DNA from: Turnera subulata
Lineage: Eukaryota; Streptophyta; Magnoliopsida; Malpighiales; Passifloraceae
Direction of reading: 5' to 3'
Assembly (NCBI GenBank): GCA_028386065.3
Contig: JAKUCV010002493.1
Coordinates: forward strand, 83,139 to 147,138
DNA length: 64,000 nucleotides
Shown here piece by piece: positions 33,263 through 44,605 of the stretch. Below the pieces are notes generated by a model, which searched no databases, was not told where the DNA came from, and was given only the letters and a program-made list of their open reading frames with translations. Numbering within the stretch: the stretch's first letter is position 1; the number at the start of each line of letters is the position of its first letter. A program made the position numbers and the translations under genes.

Positions 33263-34139
33263 NNNNNNNNNNNNNNNNNNNNNNNNNNNNNNNNNNNNNN
33301 NNNNNNNNNNNNNNNNNNNNNNNNNNNNNNNNNNNNNNNNNNNNNNNNNNNNNNNNNNNNNNNNNNNNNNNNNNNNNNNNNNNNNNNNNNNNNNNNNNNN
33401 NNNNNNNNNNNNNNNNNNNNNNNNNNNNNNNNNNNNNNNNNNNNNNNNNNNNNNNNNNNNNNNNNNNNNNNNNNNNNNNNNNNNNNNNNNNNNNNNNNNN
33501 NNNNNNNNNNNNNNNNNNNNNNNNNNNNNNNNNNNNNNNNNNNNNNNNNNNNNNNNNNNNNNNNNNNNNNNNNNNNNNNNNNNNNNNNNNNNNNNNNNNN
33601 NNNNNNNNNNNNNNNNNNNNNNNNNNNNNNNNNNNNNNNNNNNNNNNNNNNNNNNNNNNNNNNNNNNNNNNNNNNNNNNNNNNNNNNNNNNNNNNNNNNN
33701 NNNNNNNNNNNNNNNNNNNNNNNNNNNNNNNNNNNNNNNNNNNNNNNNNNNNNNNNNNNNNNNNNNNNNNNNNNNNNNNNNNNNNNNNNNNNNNNNNNNN
33801 NNNNNNNNNNNNNNNNNNNNNNNNNNNNNNNNNNNNNNNNNNNNNNNNNNNNNNNNNNNNNNNNNNNNNNNNNNNNNNNNNNNNNNNNNNNNNNNNNNNN
33901 NNNNNNNNNNNNNNNNNNNNNNNNNNNNNNNNNNNNNNNNNNNNNNNNNNNNNNNNNNNNNNNNNNNNNNNNNNNNNNNNNNNNNNNNNNNNNNNNNNNN
34001 NNNNNNNNNNNNNNNNNNNNNNNNNNNNNNNNNNNNNNNNNNNNNNNNNNNNNNNNNNNNNNNNNNNNNNNNNNNNNNNNNNNNNNNNNNNNNNNNNNNN
34101 NNNNNNNNNNNNNNNNNNNNNNNNNNNNNNNNNNNNNNN
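33263..34139. other. Assembly gap (877 N)
   Basis: Unknown bases. The gap length may be estimated. Reading frames drawn across it are meaningless. Confidence 0.99.
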
Positions 34140-36489
34140 TGATGCAGTAAGTACGGCTTGCTATGTGTTAAACCGAGCAATCATTAGGCCAATACTCATG
34201 AAAACGCCCTATGAATTATACAAGGGAAGAAAGCCTAACATTTCTCATTTACGAGTCTTTGGATGCAAATGTTTTGTTCATAATAATGGGAAAGACAATT
34301 TGGGAAAATTTGACGCAAAATCTGATGAAGGCATCTTTCTCAGTTATTCATTGCGCAGCAAAGCGTATAGAGTCTTCAATAAACGTACCTTAAGTGTTGA
34401 GGAATCCCCTCATGTTGTGTTTGCAGAAAATGATACTCGCTTGGCGAGAAAGGACTTTTGTGATGATCTTGTAGGTACACTTGAGAAGATATCCTTGGGT
34501 GACAAAGAAGAAGAAGAGCCAAGTCACTTAACCAAAGAAGGAAATACCCCTGCTGAATTATCTTCTCATCAAGACAGCACAAATGCGAAAGAAACAACGG
34601 TTGATGTCAATCAAGAACTACCTAGAGGATGGCGAGAATCAAAAGACCATCCTCTTGAAACGGTAATTGGTGATATCAACCGCGGGGTAAGTACTCGTAA
34701 TTCTCTTAGAAACACAATAGGTCATATGGCATTTGTTTCACAACTTGAGCCTATAACCATTTCTGAAGCAATTAATGATGAACATTGGACCTTGGCTATG
34801 CAAGAAGAGCTAAATCAATTCAAACGTAATGATGTTTGGAAATTGGTTCCAAGGCCCATTGATCATACAATAATTGGCACGAAATGGGTTTTTAGAAATA
34901 AGCTAGAAGAAAATGGCATAATAACTAGAAACAAAGCTAGGTTAGTAGCAAAAGGCTACAATCAAGAAGAGGGAATTGACTTTAAAGAAAGATATGCACC
35001 TGTTGCACGCTTAGAAGCTATTCGCCTATTTCTTGCATTTGCATCATTAATGGACTTTAAGTTGTATCAAATGGATGTCAAAAGTGCATTTCTAAATGGC
35101 TTCATTCAAGAAGAAGTGTATGTTAATCAACCCCCAGGCTTTGAAGATCATGCATTCCCTGATCACGTTTTCAGACTTAAGAAAGCACTCTACGGTCTTA
35201 AGCAAGCTCCCAGAGCTTGGTATGAATGCTTGAGAAAATTTCTTTTGGACAATGGGTTCAAAAGAGGGAAGGTTGATACTACACTCTTTATTAAAAGTAC
35301 AAACAATGACATCCTCTTAGTACAAATTTATGTAGATGATATCATTTTCGGTGCTACTAATATGTCCTTGTGCAAGGAATTCTCTACTATGATGACCAGT
35401 GAATTTGAGATGTCCATGATGGAAGAATTGACCTTCTTTTTGGGCCTACAAGTCAAACAAATGAAGGAAGGCACATTCATCTCACAATCAAAGTATTGCA
35501 AGGAAGTGCTTAAGCGCTTTGAAATGGATGGATCAAAGGAAATGGCCACACCAATGAGCACTTCTGAACATCTAGACAAGGATGAGAAAGGTAAGAAAGT
35601 TGAGGTCAAAAAGTATCGATGTATGATCGGATCCCTTCTCTACTTAACTGCTAGTAGGCCAGACATTATGTTTAGTGTTTGCTTATGTGCTAGGTATCAA
35701 TCATGTCCTAAAGAGTCTCATCTTAAGGCAATTAAAAGAATTATGAAATACCTAATAGGCACAATTAATGTTGGACTATGGTATCCTAAAGGTTCTACAC
35801 TTCAACTCATAGGCTATTCNAAGTATCGAGGTATGATCGGATCCCTTCTCTACTTAACTGCTAGTAGGCCAGACATTATGTTTAGTGTTTGCTTATGTGC
35901 TAGGTATCAATCATGTCCTAAAGAGTCTCATCTTAAGGCAATTAAAAGAATTATGAAATACCTAATAGGCACAATTAATGTTGGACTATGGTATCCTAAA
36001 GGTTCTACACTTCAACTCATAGGCTATTCCGACTCAGACTTTGCTGGATGCAAACTAGATCGTAAAAGTACTAGTGGAACTTGTCACTTACTTGGCAGCT
36101 CCTTAGTTTCTTGGTTTAGTAAGAAACAAGCTAGTGTAGCATTATGCACCACCGAGGCAGAATACATTGCAGCTGGTAGTTGTTGTGCTCAAATCATTTG
36201 GATGAAACAACAACTAGAGGATTTTGGTCTTCACATCAATCACATTCCTCTTAGGTGTGACAATACTAGTGCCATAAGTCTAACTAAGAATCCAATCTTA
36301 CACTCAAGGACTAAACATATTGACATTAGACATCACTTTATTAGAGATCATGTTCTCAAGGGAGACATAGCTATTGAATTTGTAGACACAAAATTTCAAT
36401 TAGCAGACATTTTTACAAAACCCTTGGAGAAAGAGTCATTCTTTCGCATTCATACTGAACTTGGCATTCTTGACTCTACAATAATCTAA
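34140..36489 (+). CDS. pol: SIRE-type integrase C-terminus, RT and RNase H
   Basis: Open to the stop at 36487-36489. The integrase end has [30 protein letters not shown] and [11 protein letters not shown] follows with [36 protein letters not shown] and catalytic YVDDIIFG, then RNase H with [28 protein letters not shown] and [11 protein letters not shown]. The region 35611-35819 is repeated at 35821-36029 with a single N between and one base difference. The repeat is 210 bp including the N, so the frame survives; this is most likely an unmerged contig overlap. Otherwise the catalytic residues are intact. Confidence 0.88.
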
Positions 36490-36752
36490 ATTCATGCATT
36501 CTTTCATCATAATTATCACACATACAAAGATCATAAAACCTGAATTCTTTCATTACAGTCACACACACACACGCTCACACTATTTCATAATATTACAATC
36601 GCGCACACACTTACATCATTTATATTACACTACAATCACACATATTTTTTTAAACATACATACCTATCATAATCAAGCTCTTAACGATTTGGTACAGCAG
36701 TTACAGAGAAGCTATTAGGGTCATTGACTATATTAACCCTCACACTATCATT

Positions 36753-37364
36753 CTATGCAAACCACATTCCACCCGAGTTATTCTGGCCCGGGATTTCAAA
36801 CCGGTTCACTGATGGAAAATGGAGAGGGATGACCCCGTGGTTTTCGCCAGGTTGCCATAATGTCTCAGTGAGCAGAACCATGTTCGTTTTGTATTGGTTC
36901 TTCAGGTCTCTCAAGTTTCTTGCAAAATCTTCAGAGAGCCTAGTGATTCCCCTGCAATTCCACACTAGCAGGCGAACCTTTAGCCAAGTCGGTGGTAAGA
37001 CAGGGACCCGTGAAGCACTCTGAGCAGTCATTGAAAGATGGTAATAACTTCATTGTTCTAAGGTTTGATGGGTAGACTCTATTTGAAAACTTTCAAGCCT
37101 CTTAGACATGAAGAACATGGTGGCATTGGCGGTACCATAGAAGGATGTTCTAAGTGGGCTTTGACTCTCAAGAAAAATTGACTCTTCCATGGGTGTGACA
37201 AAAAACCTAGAAGAGTAGAGCTCATCAACAAATACTAAGCGAGGAATTCTACTTAGTTCATTAGGCAGCTCCTCAGATGGCTCACCTACCATACTATAGG
37301 CTAATCGGTTTCTCCTGCCTAAAGCTGCACCCTCAACCAAAAAGACAGTGGAAGGGGAAGGCAT
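36753..37364 (-). pseudogene. Antisense accessory gene homologous to 56618-57229
   Basis: Minus-strand frame from ATG at 37364 to the stop at 36753, interrupted by one in-frame TGA just after TLEQ (37050) where the relative at 56618-57229 has GGA. The N-terminal 120 residues have no family that I recognise (GRRNRLAY, RLVFVDELYSSRFFVTPMEE). The C-terminal 75 residues (LLVWNCRGI, NMVLLTET, GQNNSGGMWF) resemble the first part of the EEP endonuclease domain of plant LINEs, keeping the Asn of WN and the Glu of TET but lacking all later catalytic residues. A hydrolase activity is therefore unlikely. It has its own TATA box. It lies between pol and the sense accessory frame. Confidence 0.7.
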
Positions 37365-37437
37365 TCTTGCTTTTGATTTTTTTTTTTTTGCTAACTCTCT
37401 TACTGAAATTGGCTGATAATTTTCTGTGTTTCGTATG

Positions 37438-37448
37438 CCTATTTATAG
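37438..37448 (-). promoter_or_regulatory. TATA box of the antisense accessory gene (SIRE-type)
   Basis: Minus-strand CTATAAATAGG, about 75 bp upstream of the ATG at 37364. Farther upstream are three AGG-TGACCCCTACC-like repeats (37480-37585). Confidence 0.7.
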
Positions 37449-38006
37449 AAACACAACTATGATGCTTCTTCTCTCAGAAGGTGACCCCTACCAATTTCTG
37501 AAGTGTCCAGAGATTGTTCAGGAGGTGACCCCTACCTATCTTTGCAGTATCGAGAACAATGTTCAGGCAAAGACCCCTACTTCGATTTTCACGAATCTTC
37601 TTTTTTGAAAAAACTTGCCAATTAGTTAAATTATTGCTCAATCAATGTCTGCAACCTTACAAATTTTTCCGATTATCAAAGATTTTCTTTTTGACAATCG
37701 TGTTTTTAATTGAATTATTGATTCCTCACGAGATTTGTTGTCTGGCACCAAAACGGATACTTTCCGACAGAGATAATCAAAGTCCAATTGATGGGACAAA
37801 TATCTCACCAACCGTGTTTATATGACGAAGCTGATCCTATTTGAGAGTACCGGAAATTTCAAATTTTTTTTTTCTCTCTTACAATCTTCTCATTTCTTAG
37901 AGTTACATATTACTAACTTGAGCGTCGGAGCATTTTTTTAGTTATTTTGCAGGTACCCTTCATTTAAGCCAAAAGATAGGGGGAACAAGAAAGCCAAGAC
38001 TGCAAA

Positions 38007-38535
38007 ACATCGATGTTGCTCAACTGAACATCGATGTTCCTAATGTACAAACTTGGACCCGAGGCCGTCAAACATCGATGTTGAGGAGCCAACATTGATG
38101 TTGAGTAGACTTCAGCTCATACCATTCCCATCCAGCAGCTTCAAAACATCGATGTTCAGTATCGAAACATCGATGTTCAGTAAGTATTTTTTCTTCCCAG
38201 TAGTTTTAGACATCGATGCTTCCAGGTCAGACATCGATGTTCTGTCATTTCAGCTTACAATTTTTCCATCCAGTAGTTTTAAACATCGATGTTCTCATAT
38301 TCAAACATCGATGTTGTCTCAATTGGCGCCATTTCAGATTTTGTCCAGAAGCTCCACAACATCGATGTTGAACTTATGAACATCGATATTGCGACCTAAG
38401 CTTTCAAAAAATATAGCCGTTGGGGAATCAAACATCGATGTCTTCAACCAGAACATCGATGTTTGACCGTTAAAATTTCAAAAATATAGCCGTTGGCGAG
38501 CCTCAACATCGATGTTCTTTTGTCCAGACATCGAT
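38007..38535 (+). repeat. Array of AACATCGATGTT palindromes (internal)
   Basis: Sixteen sites in eight pairs with ATCGAT cores at 38009/38030, 38074/38094 (ATTGAT), 38148/38169, 38212/38233, 38285/38307, 38361/38382, 38434/38455 and 38508/38530. Distances within pairs are 20-22 bp; the pairs repeat every 64-76 bp. It ends about 95 bp before the internal TATA box. ATAGCCGTTGG motifs lie between the last pairs, as in the LTR. Confidence 0.9.
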
Positions 38536-38625
38536 GTTTACACGTTGTGATTCAAAAAAAAATAGTCGTTAAACTAGCCGTTGGAGCCTGTTGCAAGGAC
38601 TACAACGGCTCTATTTTTTGCTCCC

Positions 38626-38634
38626 CTATATAAG
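38626..38634 (+). promoter_or_regulatory. Internal TATA box for the sense accessory frame
   Basis: CTATATAAG about 100 bp upstream of the ATG at 38728 and about 97 bp after the last palindrome core, the same geometry as in the LTR. Confidence 0.7.
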
Positions 38635-38727
38635 AGATGCCTCCTTCGCTCATTTTACACACTTCCTACTGTTCATTCACTCTATCTTTACTCTCCACAT
38701 CATTCTCCTACTCATTTCTTCTCAAGT

Positions 38728-40029
38728 ATGGCAGGTGGAAAGAAGAGTTCCAAAGGCAAATCTCCCGCTAAGGAGAGACCATCCAAGCCAAGAGGAGGCT
38801 CCTCCAGCTCAGCCCCTCGCTATGCCGTAGAAGGCACCTCCAATTGGTTCCCTTCCAGGGCCGACCTTCACAACTTCATGACTCACTTCTCCAAGCGGCT
38901 CATTGCAACCCCTCGTTATCTTCCGACAATTTACCCTGCCATGAAGAATTACACACAGCTGGAGCCCCTTCTTCAAGCATCGGGATTATAGGGGTTCGTG
39001 ACCCACAGTCAGCTTCAATTCAGTGCCGACTTTGTACGAGCTTTTTACTCCACCCTCCGCCGAGATGGTGATAACCTGACTGCTCACGTAAATGGCGTCT
39101 CCATCAACATGACGTTGGAAGAATTTGGCACAGTTGCTGCCTTGCCCTTTGAGGGAGACAATATTGCATCATACGGAGGTGATCATTGGGCCACCATCCA
39201 TGAACCACCCTTCCTGAATGAGCTTGGCTTCACGACCCTTGTTCGTCACAGTTCCGGGAGGCCAACCATTCAGACAATCAACCCGGAGTACCGACTTCTG
39301 TTCTACCTTCTCACCCGGGTCATCAAGCCACGAGACGGCAACCACACAATTATATCCGTTGAAGATATAAAAGTGCTTCATGCCATCCTTCACCATGCCC
39401 CAATTAATTGGGCACGATTTGTGCTTATGCACATGTCAGACTATCCGTCCACCTTTCCTGACCATCCCTTACCATATGCCTTCCTAGTCGTGCGCATTTT
39501 GTTAAATGCAGGTGTCAATGCTCGCGTCGATGCACAGGTTCCTCACTCAAAATTTTGGACAATCGGTGATGCCACATTTCACAGCAGAAAATCTGTGGCA
39601 GAACCACGGACCGAACAACCTTCCGAGCAAGCTCCAAGCACTGCTCCAGCCGAAAGCTCCCGTGTTGCCGCTTCTCGACGCCGATCCTCCGGAGTCACTC
39701 TTGAATCCATTGCTGATTCCATCCATGGTCTTCAATTAAGCATGACAAGCATGAGCCGAGCAATAGAGAGGATTGACACGGAAGTACAACGACAAGGCCA
39801 CTCTCTTCGGTCTTACTTTGCCCGTGTGAACTACAATCCTCCACCGTATCACACCACACTTCATGGCTACAACTTTGACGATGAAGGTGATGATGATGAT
39901 GATGACTACACTGAAACTGTGGACGAAGATCCAATGGATGTGGAGGATGGTAAAGAAGGAGATGATGGTGAAGAAGGAGCAGCTGAAGAAGAAGAAGATG
40001 ATGATGGGAGCGAAAGCCCAACTTTCTAA
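38728..40029 (+). pseudogene. Sense accessory frame, putative plant transposon protein
   Basis: Starts MAGGKKSSKGKSPAK, a Lys/Ser-rich nuclear-type N-terminus, followed by a globular region with FSADFVRAFYSTLRRDGD, VNGVSINMTLEEFGTVAALP and INWARFVLMHM. This pattern matches the 'putative plant transposon protein' domain (PF20167 type) found 3' of pol in SIRE-like and other plant elements. The last 60 residues are almost all Asp/Glu. One in-frame TAG at 38989-38991 interrupts it; the frame is otherwise open. No membrane segment is visible, so it is not an envelope protein. Its role is unknown; a DNA- or chromatin-related function would be only a guess. Confidence 0.7.
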
Positions 40030-40254
40030 ACTCTTATCTCTTGTTATGTTTATGTCTTTTCAATTCAATAAAATGTTTCCTCTTTTCAATTCAATAAAAT
40101 GCTATTTCTTTTTGCTAATGCCAAAAGGGGGAAGATAAGAAGAAGTATATGCACCAAGTTAGGCGAATCATAGTTTGAAAAACATAGAGGGAATTACATT
40201 CATAAAACTTGGCATATACTCTTATTTGTTTGTCATTATAAAAAATGGGGAAAT

Positions 40255-41601
40255 TGTTAGAACTCATGTCTCCTTGTCTCATTTCAGGGTTTTGATATTG
40301 ACAAACAAAGCATGACTCAATTGATGACAATCAATCTTGAAGCAAAAAGAAATCAATCAAAGAACAAAGGTCCCAAGAGAAAAGAGCACAAGAATTGAAG
40401 TAACAAGCAAGATGGGTTAGGAACACAAAATGTACAAGGGTAAAACACTCAATTCTTCTAAAGACATTGGCTCAAAACAAAATCAATTTTACACATGCAT
40501 CAAATAGCACTCTATCAAACACAAAAATAATTTTTGAGTATTGAACATCGATGTTCATGTTTTAAAACATCGATGTTCCTGCCTAACAATGTTCTAGAAA
40601 ACAGGCAGTAGCCCAGAACATCGATGTTGGCTTCCCAAACATCAATGTTCTTGTGACCGTTGCACCTAAAACTCTTTGCAGCACCAGAACATCAATGTTT
40701 CAATTCAAGACATTGATGTTCCCTCAATTTGTTCTCTTTAGAATTTCGGCAGAGGCTCAAAACATCGATGTCCGAATGGCAAACATCGATGTTCCAACAA
40801 AGAACATCGATGTTCATCATTCAGACATCGATGTTCACATGATGCTCATCTTTAATCTGTTTTGGCAGTGTTTCAAAACATCGATGTTCCCTTGGTAAAC
40901 ATCGATGTTTTAGTGACCGTTGGCTTCAATAATTCAAATCCAACGGACAAACATCAATGTTGTGATATCCAACATCGATGTTGTGCCGTTAGAATCAAAA
41001 ATCCTTTTCCACCTTGCATGTTATCTTATCTAAAGGTGTTCAGAACTTATTCCCAACATCCATATAAGTTTTTGAAGCTATAAATAGAGGCATTAAACGT
41101 CTCTTTCAAATAGATCAACTCTCTACATTTTAAGCATTCATTGTTATACATTCATACACATTTTATGAGCCAATATTCTTGAGAATTGAGAGTTGCCTTT
41201 ATAGAGCTTTACTTGTTACTCATATCTACTCTTTGAGAGAGCTTTTGTTTGAGTTTTTTTTTAAAGTGTTGGTCATACACCTTAAGGGAGGATTGTTCCC
41301 TTGTAGCATCTCATAGGAAGAGTGTGAAGTGAGGTATTTTCAAGCAAGTAGAGTTTCGTGTGAGTCGGACTCTAGGATTGTGTACGGTTTGTTAAGCACC
41401 CGGAAGCTTAACCTAGATAGTGAAATCTTCGAGAGAGTCTCTCGGAGGACTGGATTAGCCACACAAATTGTGTGTGTGAACCAGTATAAAACTCGGTGTG
41501 TCCTTCATTCTTTCAATTCTGCAATTATATTCCTGCAAGTTTTTGATTTTGTTCATAAAACGCTATTCACCCCCCTCTAGCGTAGGGCACCTATTCTAAC
41601 A
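40255..41601 (+). repeat. 3' LTR of the SIRE-type element
   Basis: 1347 bp, preceded by AAAAATGGGGAAAT. Its palindrome array (about 40544-40985) keeps ten intact cores; four others have ATCAAT or ATTGAT, that is CpG changed to CpA or TpG. Confidence 0.92.
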
Positions 41602-41910
41602 GGTTAGACGTGTATTTTTCTTTAGAATGATGAGTCTTTTGAAAACTTGATGAGCCTATTCTTTGGATGATTGCCATAAATGAAGGAGGATTCGAAGGGT
41701 CCGCAAACATGCTCGATATAGACCAGCCGAGACCAGGAGCAGATGCCCCTAAGATAGAAGTAGAATTAATGAGAGTCGTTAGGGGCAGATACCCCTAAAC
41801 TAGAGTGGATAAAGATGTTGAGGGATAGGTACCCTAAGGACGTTGTCCCAACGTAGAGGAGCACCGAGCCAATGTAGATGAACCACAGGATGATCACCGT
41901 TAGCTCTTGG

Positions 41911-42540
41911 GACCAGGAAAATCCCAAGACCCTCGAGATGAGATGAGATCCTCACGGGAGGGCGACAATATCCCTAGTTAACATAGGTGAGAGGATCCTA
42001 GTTAGCAAAATCCCCAAAGGATGGTGATAATATCCTTTGTTAGCACAATCCCCACAGGAGGGTGATAATATCCTTAGTTGGCAAAATCCCCGCGGGAGGG
42101 TGACAATATCTCTAGTTAGCAAGATCCCCACGGGAGGGTGACAATATCCCTAGTTAGCAAAATCCCCACGGGAGGGTGATAATATCCTTAGTTAACAAAA
42201 TCCCCACAGGAGGGTGATAATATCCTTAGTTGGCAAAATCCCCACGGGAGGGTGACAATATCCCTAGTTAGCGAAATCCCCACGGGAGGGTGACTATATC
42301 CCTAGTTAGCGAAATCCCCACGGGAGGGTGATAATATCCTTAGTTGGCAAAATCCCCACAGGAGGGTGATAATATCCTTAGTTAGCATAGGTGAGATGGA
42401 CTTTTGTTAATGACTTTTGGGACCAGGAAAATCCCAAAAGAAACCCCGGGATGAGATGATTCTCGGTAGCTTTTGGGACCAGGAAAATCCCAAGAGATGA
42501 GATGAGACAATCACAAACCTCGGGATGAGATGATTCTCGA
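41911..42540 (+). repeat. 38-bp minisatellite and flanking repeats near the Tat 3' LTR
   Basis: About ten full copies plus a partial one (about 41950-42387) of a 38-bp unit, consensus AATCCCCACGGGAGGGTGAT followed by AATATCCTTAGTTAGCAA. Variants recur every fourth unit (CACAGG with TTGGC), giving a higher-order period of 152 bp. On both sides lie copies of TTTGGGACCAGGAAAATCCC (41915, 42415, 42473). Tandem repeats between the coding part and the 3' LTR are known in Tat-lineage elements and can seed satellites. Confidence 0.85.
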
Positions 42541-42662
42541 GGTGGAGCATCTGATGCTCCAACCATTGGTCCACAACAATCACATTCGTTATCCAAATTT
42601 GGTTGTTCCTTCCTTGCGTTGCTTCGTTTTTAAGTTTTAAAGACTCACCAATGAGGGGCATC

Positions 42663-44270
42663 TGTAAACACCCAAATTGGACCCATGAATTATATTGAGA
42701 TTAGACTCCAGACATGTTTGAATCATAAGATTGATAAGTTGGTCTTGGGTTGAAGCATGGATGGGGTTTAATTTTAGTAGAATTTATACGTTACAGTAAT
42801 TAAGACTTTTATATGCCTAGGATTAATGAGACGATTTAATCATAGAATATGTTAAGGACTAAATTTCTAAAATATATTTTATCTCATTAAATTTGGGCTT
42901 GTTTATTTATTAAACCCAATTATATTTATTCTTGGGTTGAAGATAAATATAAGGGTCCAATTTAATAAGGTATGGACTTTTCTTCAGAGTTGCACAGCCC
43001 ATTAACACCTTGCTTGCAGATAAATTTAGCTCTGATTTTCGTGGAAAATCAGAGTTAAATCATTCCTTAATAGAAAGGATGTTTTTGGTATGATTTTGGC
43101 TTAAAATGAGGAATCAATGTGTAATTAGTCAATTAGGAGATGATTGAGAGGAGTAGTATTCAAGAAAGCACAGCATTCTGGGCAGTCTAGGGGTTAATTA
43201 CGCGGTAGGATCAATCAGGGAGGAATTAGGGGAGAATAGGGACCGAAAAAGAAAAGAACGAGTGAGGCAAGTAGGTGCGGGCGGTCATCTCGGGATGACC
43301 ACCAGGCCTGGGCGGTCTTCCACCCATAACCGCTCGGCCTGGCTATCATCCATAGGATGACCACCTGCCATGGCGGTCATGCACCCCCAGAAACGCGTTT
43401 TCTCCCTGATTTTTGCCCGTAATCTGATTCTACTCGGTTTTGGCCTAGAGTTTTTGCCATTACCTTGATCATTAAGTTGGCCCACGCCCCTATGCTACCC
43501 AGAACACTATAAATAGGACCATCCTCTCATATTTCAAGAGACACATGCTATTACACAAACACTCTTCATAAAGCTTTGAAGCTTGGAGAAACTCTATCTT
43601 TCCAAGCTTAAGAAATAGTTCCATAGGCAAAACTCTGGTAGAATTTCGTGGGTAGCATCATCCATTAAAGGCAGCAAAGGGGAAAATCAAGAAGAACTCC
43701 AAGATTGAGTTGAGGAGTGGGAGGAAATTGTGTGAGAGGCACAACCCAAACTAAGGTGCTAGTGGAGGGCTACAAGAGGTAATCCTAATCCCTTTTTGTC
43801 TGACCAATTATTGTTGAAATGTTGATATTGATGATGATGTGATTGTTGTGATGCCATGTCAAGAACTACGTGGGCTTTGAACCCGGTCGCCGGGGTACGT
43901 AGGTGGTTTCTAGTGGTGGAAACTCATGCCCATTCTTCTTCTTCTCCCCTTTCTTTTTAATATTCAGTTATTATGTGTTTTGGTGCTCACACTTGCACAC
44001 TTGCACAAGGCATACAAAATCCTCTAATTGCACAAAGTTTCGCCCCAACATGGATGGGTGCCTAACACCTTCCCATCTGTGACGAATCCCCGGGTCCAGC
44101 ATCTTTGGTTCGCTATCCAGTAGCCTAAATGGAGTCACCTAAAGGGTTTTTCCCAAGTTTTTGTCCCTTAATAAAATTTGGGTGGCGACTCCAAAGATGT
44201 TGGATGATGGTTATGAAGAAGGTGTAAGGGAAAGGTGAATAGGCCCAAGTGCTTTTGGGTCGGGTATTCA
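42663..44270 (+). repeat. 3' LTR of the Tat-like element
   Basis: 1608 bp, TGTAAACACCC...GTATTCA, preceded by GAGGGGCATC. TATA box at 43507-43516. Many differences from the 5' LTR are C-to-T or G-to-A changes. Confidence 0.9.
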
Positions 44271-44339
44271 GATATATATGTATAAAAGTTACAAGAAAAT
44301 TAACAGAGGACACAAATCATGAAGGTAAAGCCCATGCAA

Positions 44340-44605
44340 CCGTCTATATCTTGTACAAAACTCAAATCACACTTGATACCTTTCCACTGGTGGAAAAAAA
44401 TCTGATGACATTAACAACCCATCCACAATGAAGTCCTAAATATTATTAGATCAAACTCTTTCCAAGTGGCTCTCTACATATATATCTCGTACAAAACTCA
44501 AATCACACTTGACACCTTTCCACTGGTGAAAAAAAACCCGATGACAATAACAACCCATCCACAATAAAGTCCTGAATATTATTAGATCAGACTCCTTTTC
44601 CAAGT
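44340..44605. repeat. Direct duplication of about 120 bp
   Basis: 44350-44465 and 44486-44603 share GTACAAAACTCAAATCACAC, the CCTTTCCACTGGTG block and ATTATTAGATCA with few differences. The second copy overlaps the LINE tail frame below. Confidence 0.7.

Larger units (their letters stand above)
30184..41601 (+). mobile_element. SIRE/Maximus-type Ty1/copia element with accessory genes
   Basis: 11.4 kb with LTRs 30184-31533 and 40255-41601 (TGTTAGAAC...TCTAACA), perfect GGTTA target duplication, and primer site at 31536. Order: gag (31589-32734), second zinc-knuckle segment (32764-33262), a gap of 877 N, integrase C-terminus-RT-RNase H (34140-36489), an antisense accessory gene (36753-37364), a palindrome array (38007-38535), a sense accessory frame (38728-40029) and the 3' LTR. 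The large region beyond pol is the place of the env-like frame in SIRE elements, but nothing with a signal peptide, fusion peptide or membrane anchor is visible here. Confidence 0.92.
18905..44270 (+). mobile_element. Large non-autonomous Tat/Ogre-like gypsy element
   Basis: The LTRs at 18905-20514 and 42663-44270 are collinear and about 1.6 kb each. An Arg-type primer site follows the left one and a purine-rich GAGGGGCATC precedes the right one. The coding part is gag-protease plus a short tail; RT, RNase H and integrase are not present anywhere between the LTRs once the nested elements (23409-27655 and 30184-41601) are subtracted. The remaining internal part has an antisense accessory gene and a 38-bp minisatellite, both typical of the Tat lineage. 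The flanks TATAT (18900-18904) and GATAT (44271-44275) form an imperfect target duplication. Without nested inserts the element would be about 9.7 kb. Confidence 0.85.

Noticed and set aside
33227..34180. Long frames across 33263-34139
   Set aside because: They are runs of N; only the flanking sequence is informative.
38728..40029. Envelope protein of the SIRE element
   Set aside because: No signal peptide, transmembrane segment or fusion-like region; the sequence fits the putative plant transposon protein domain with an acidic tail.
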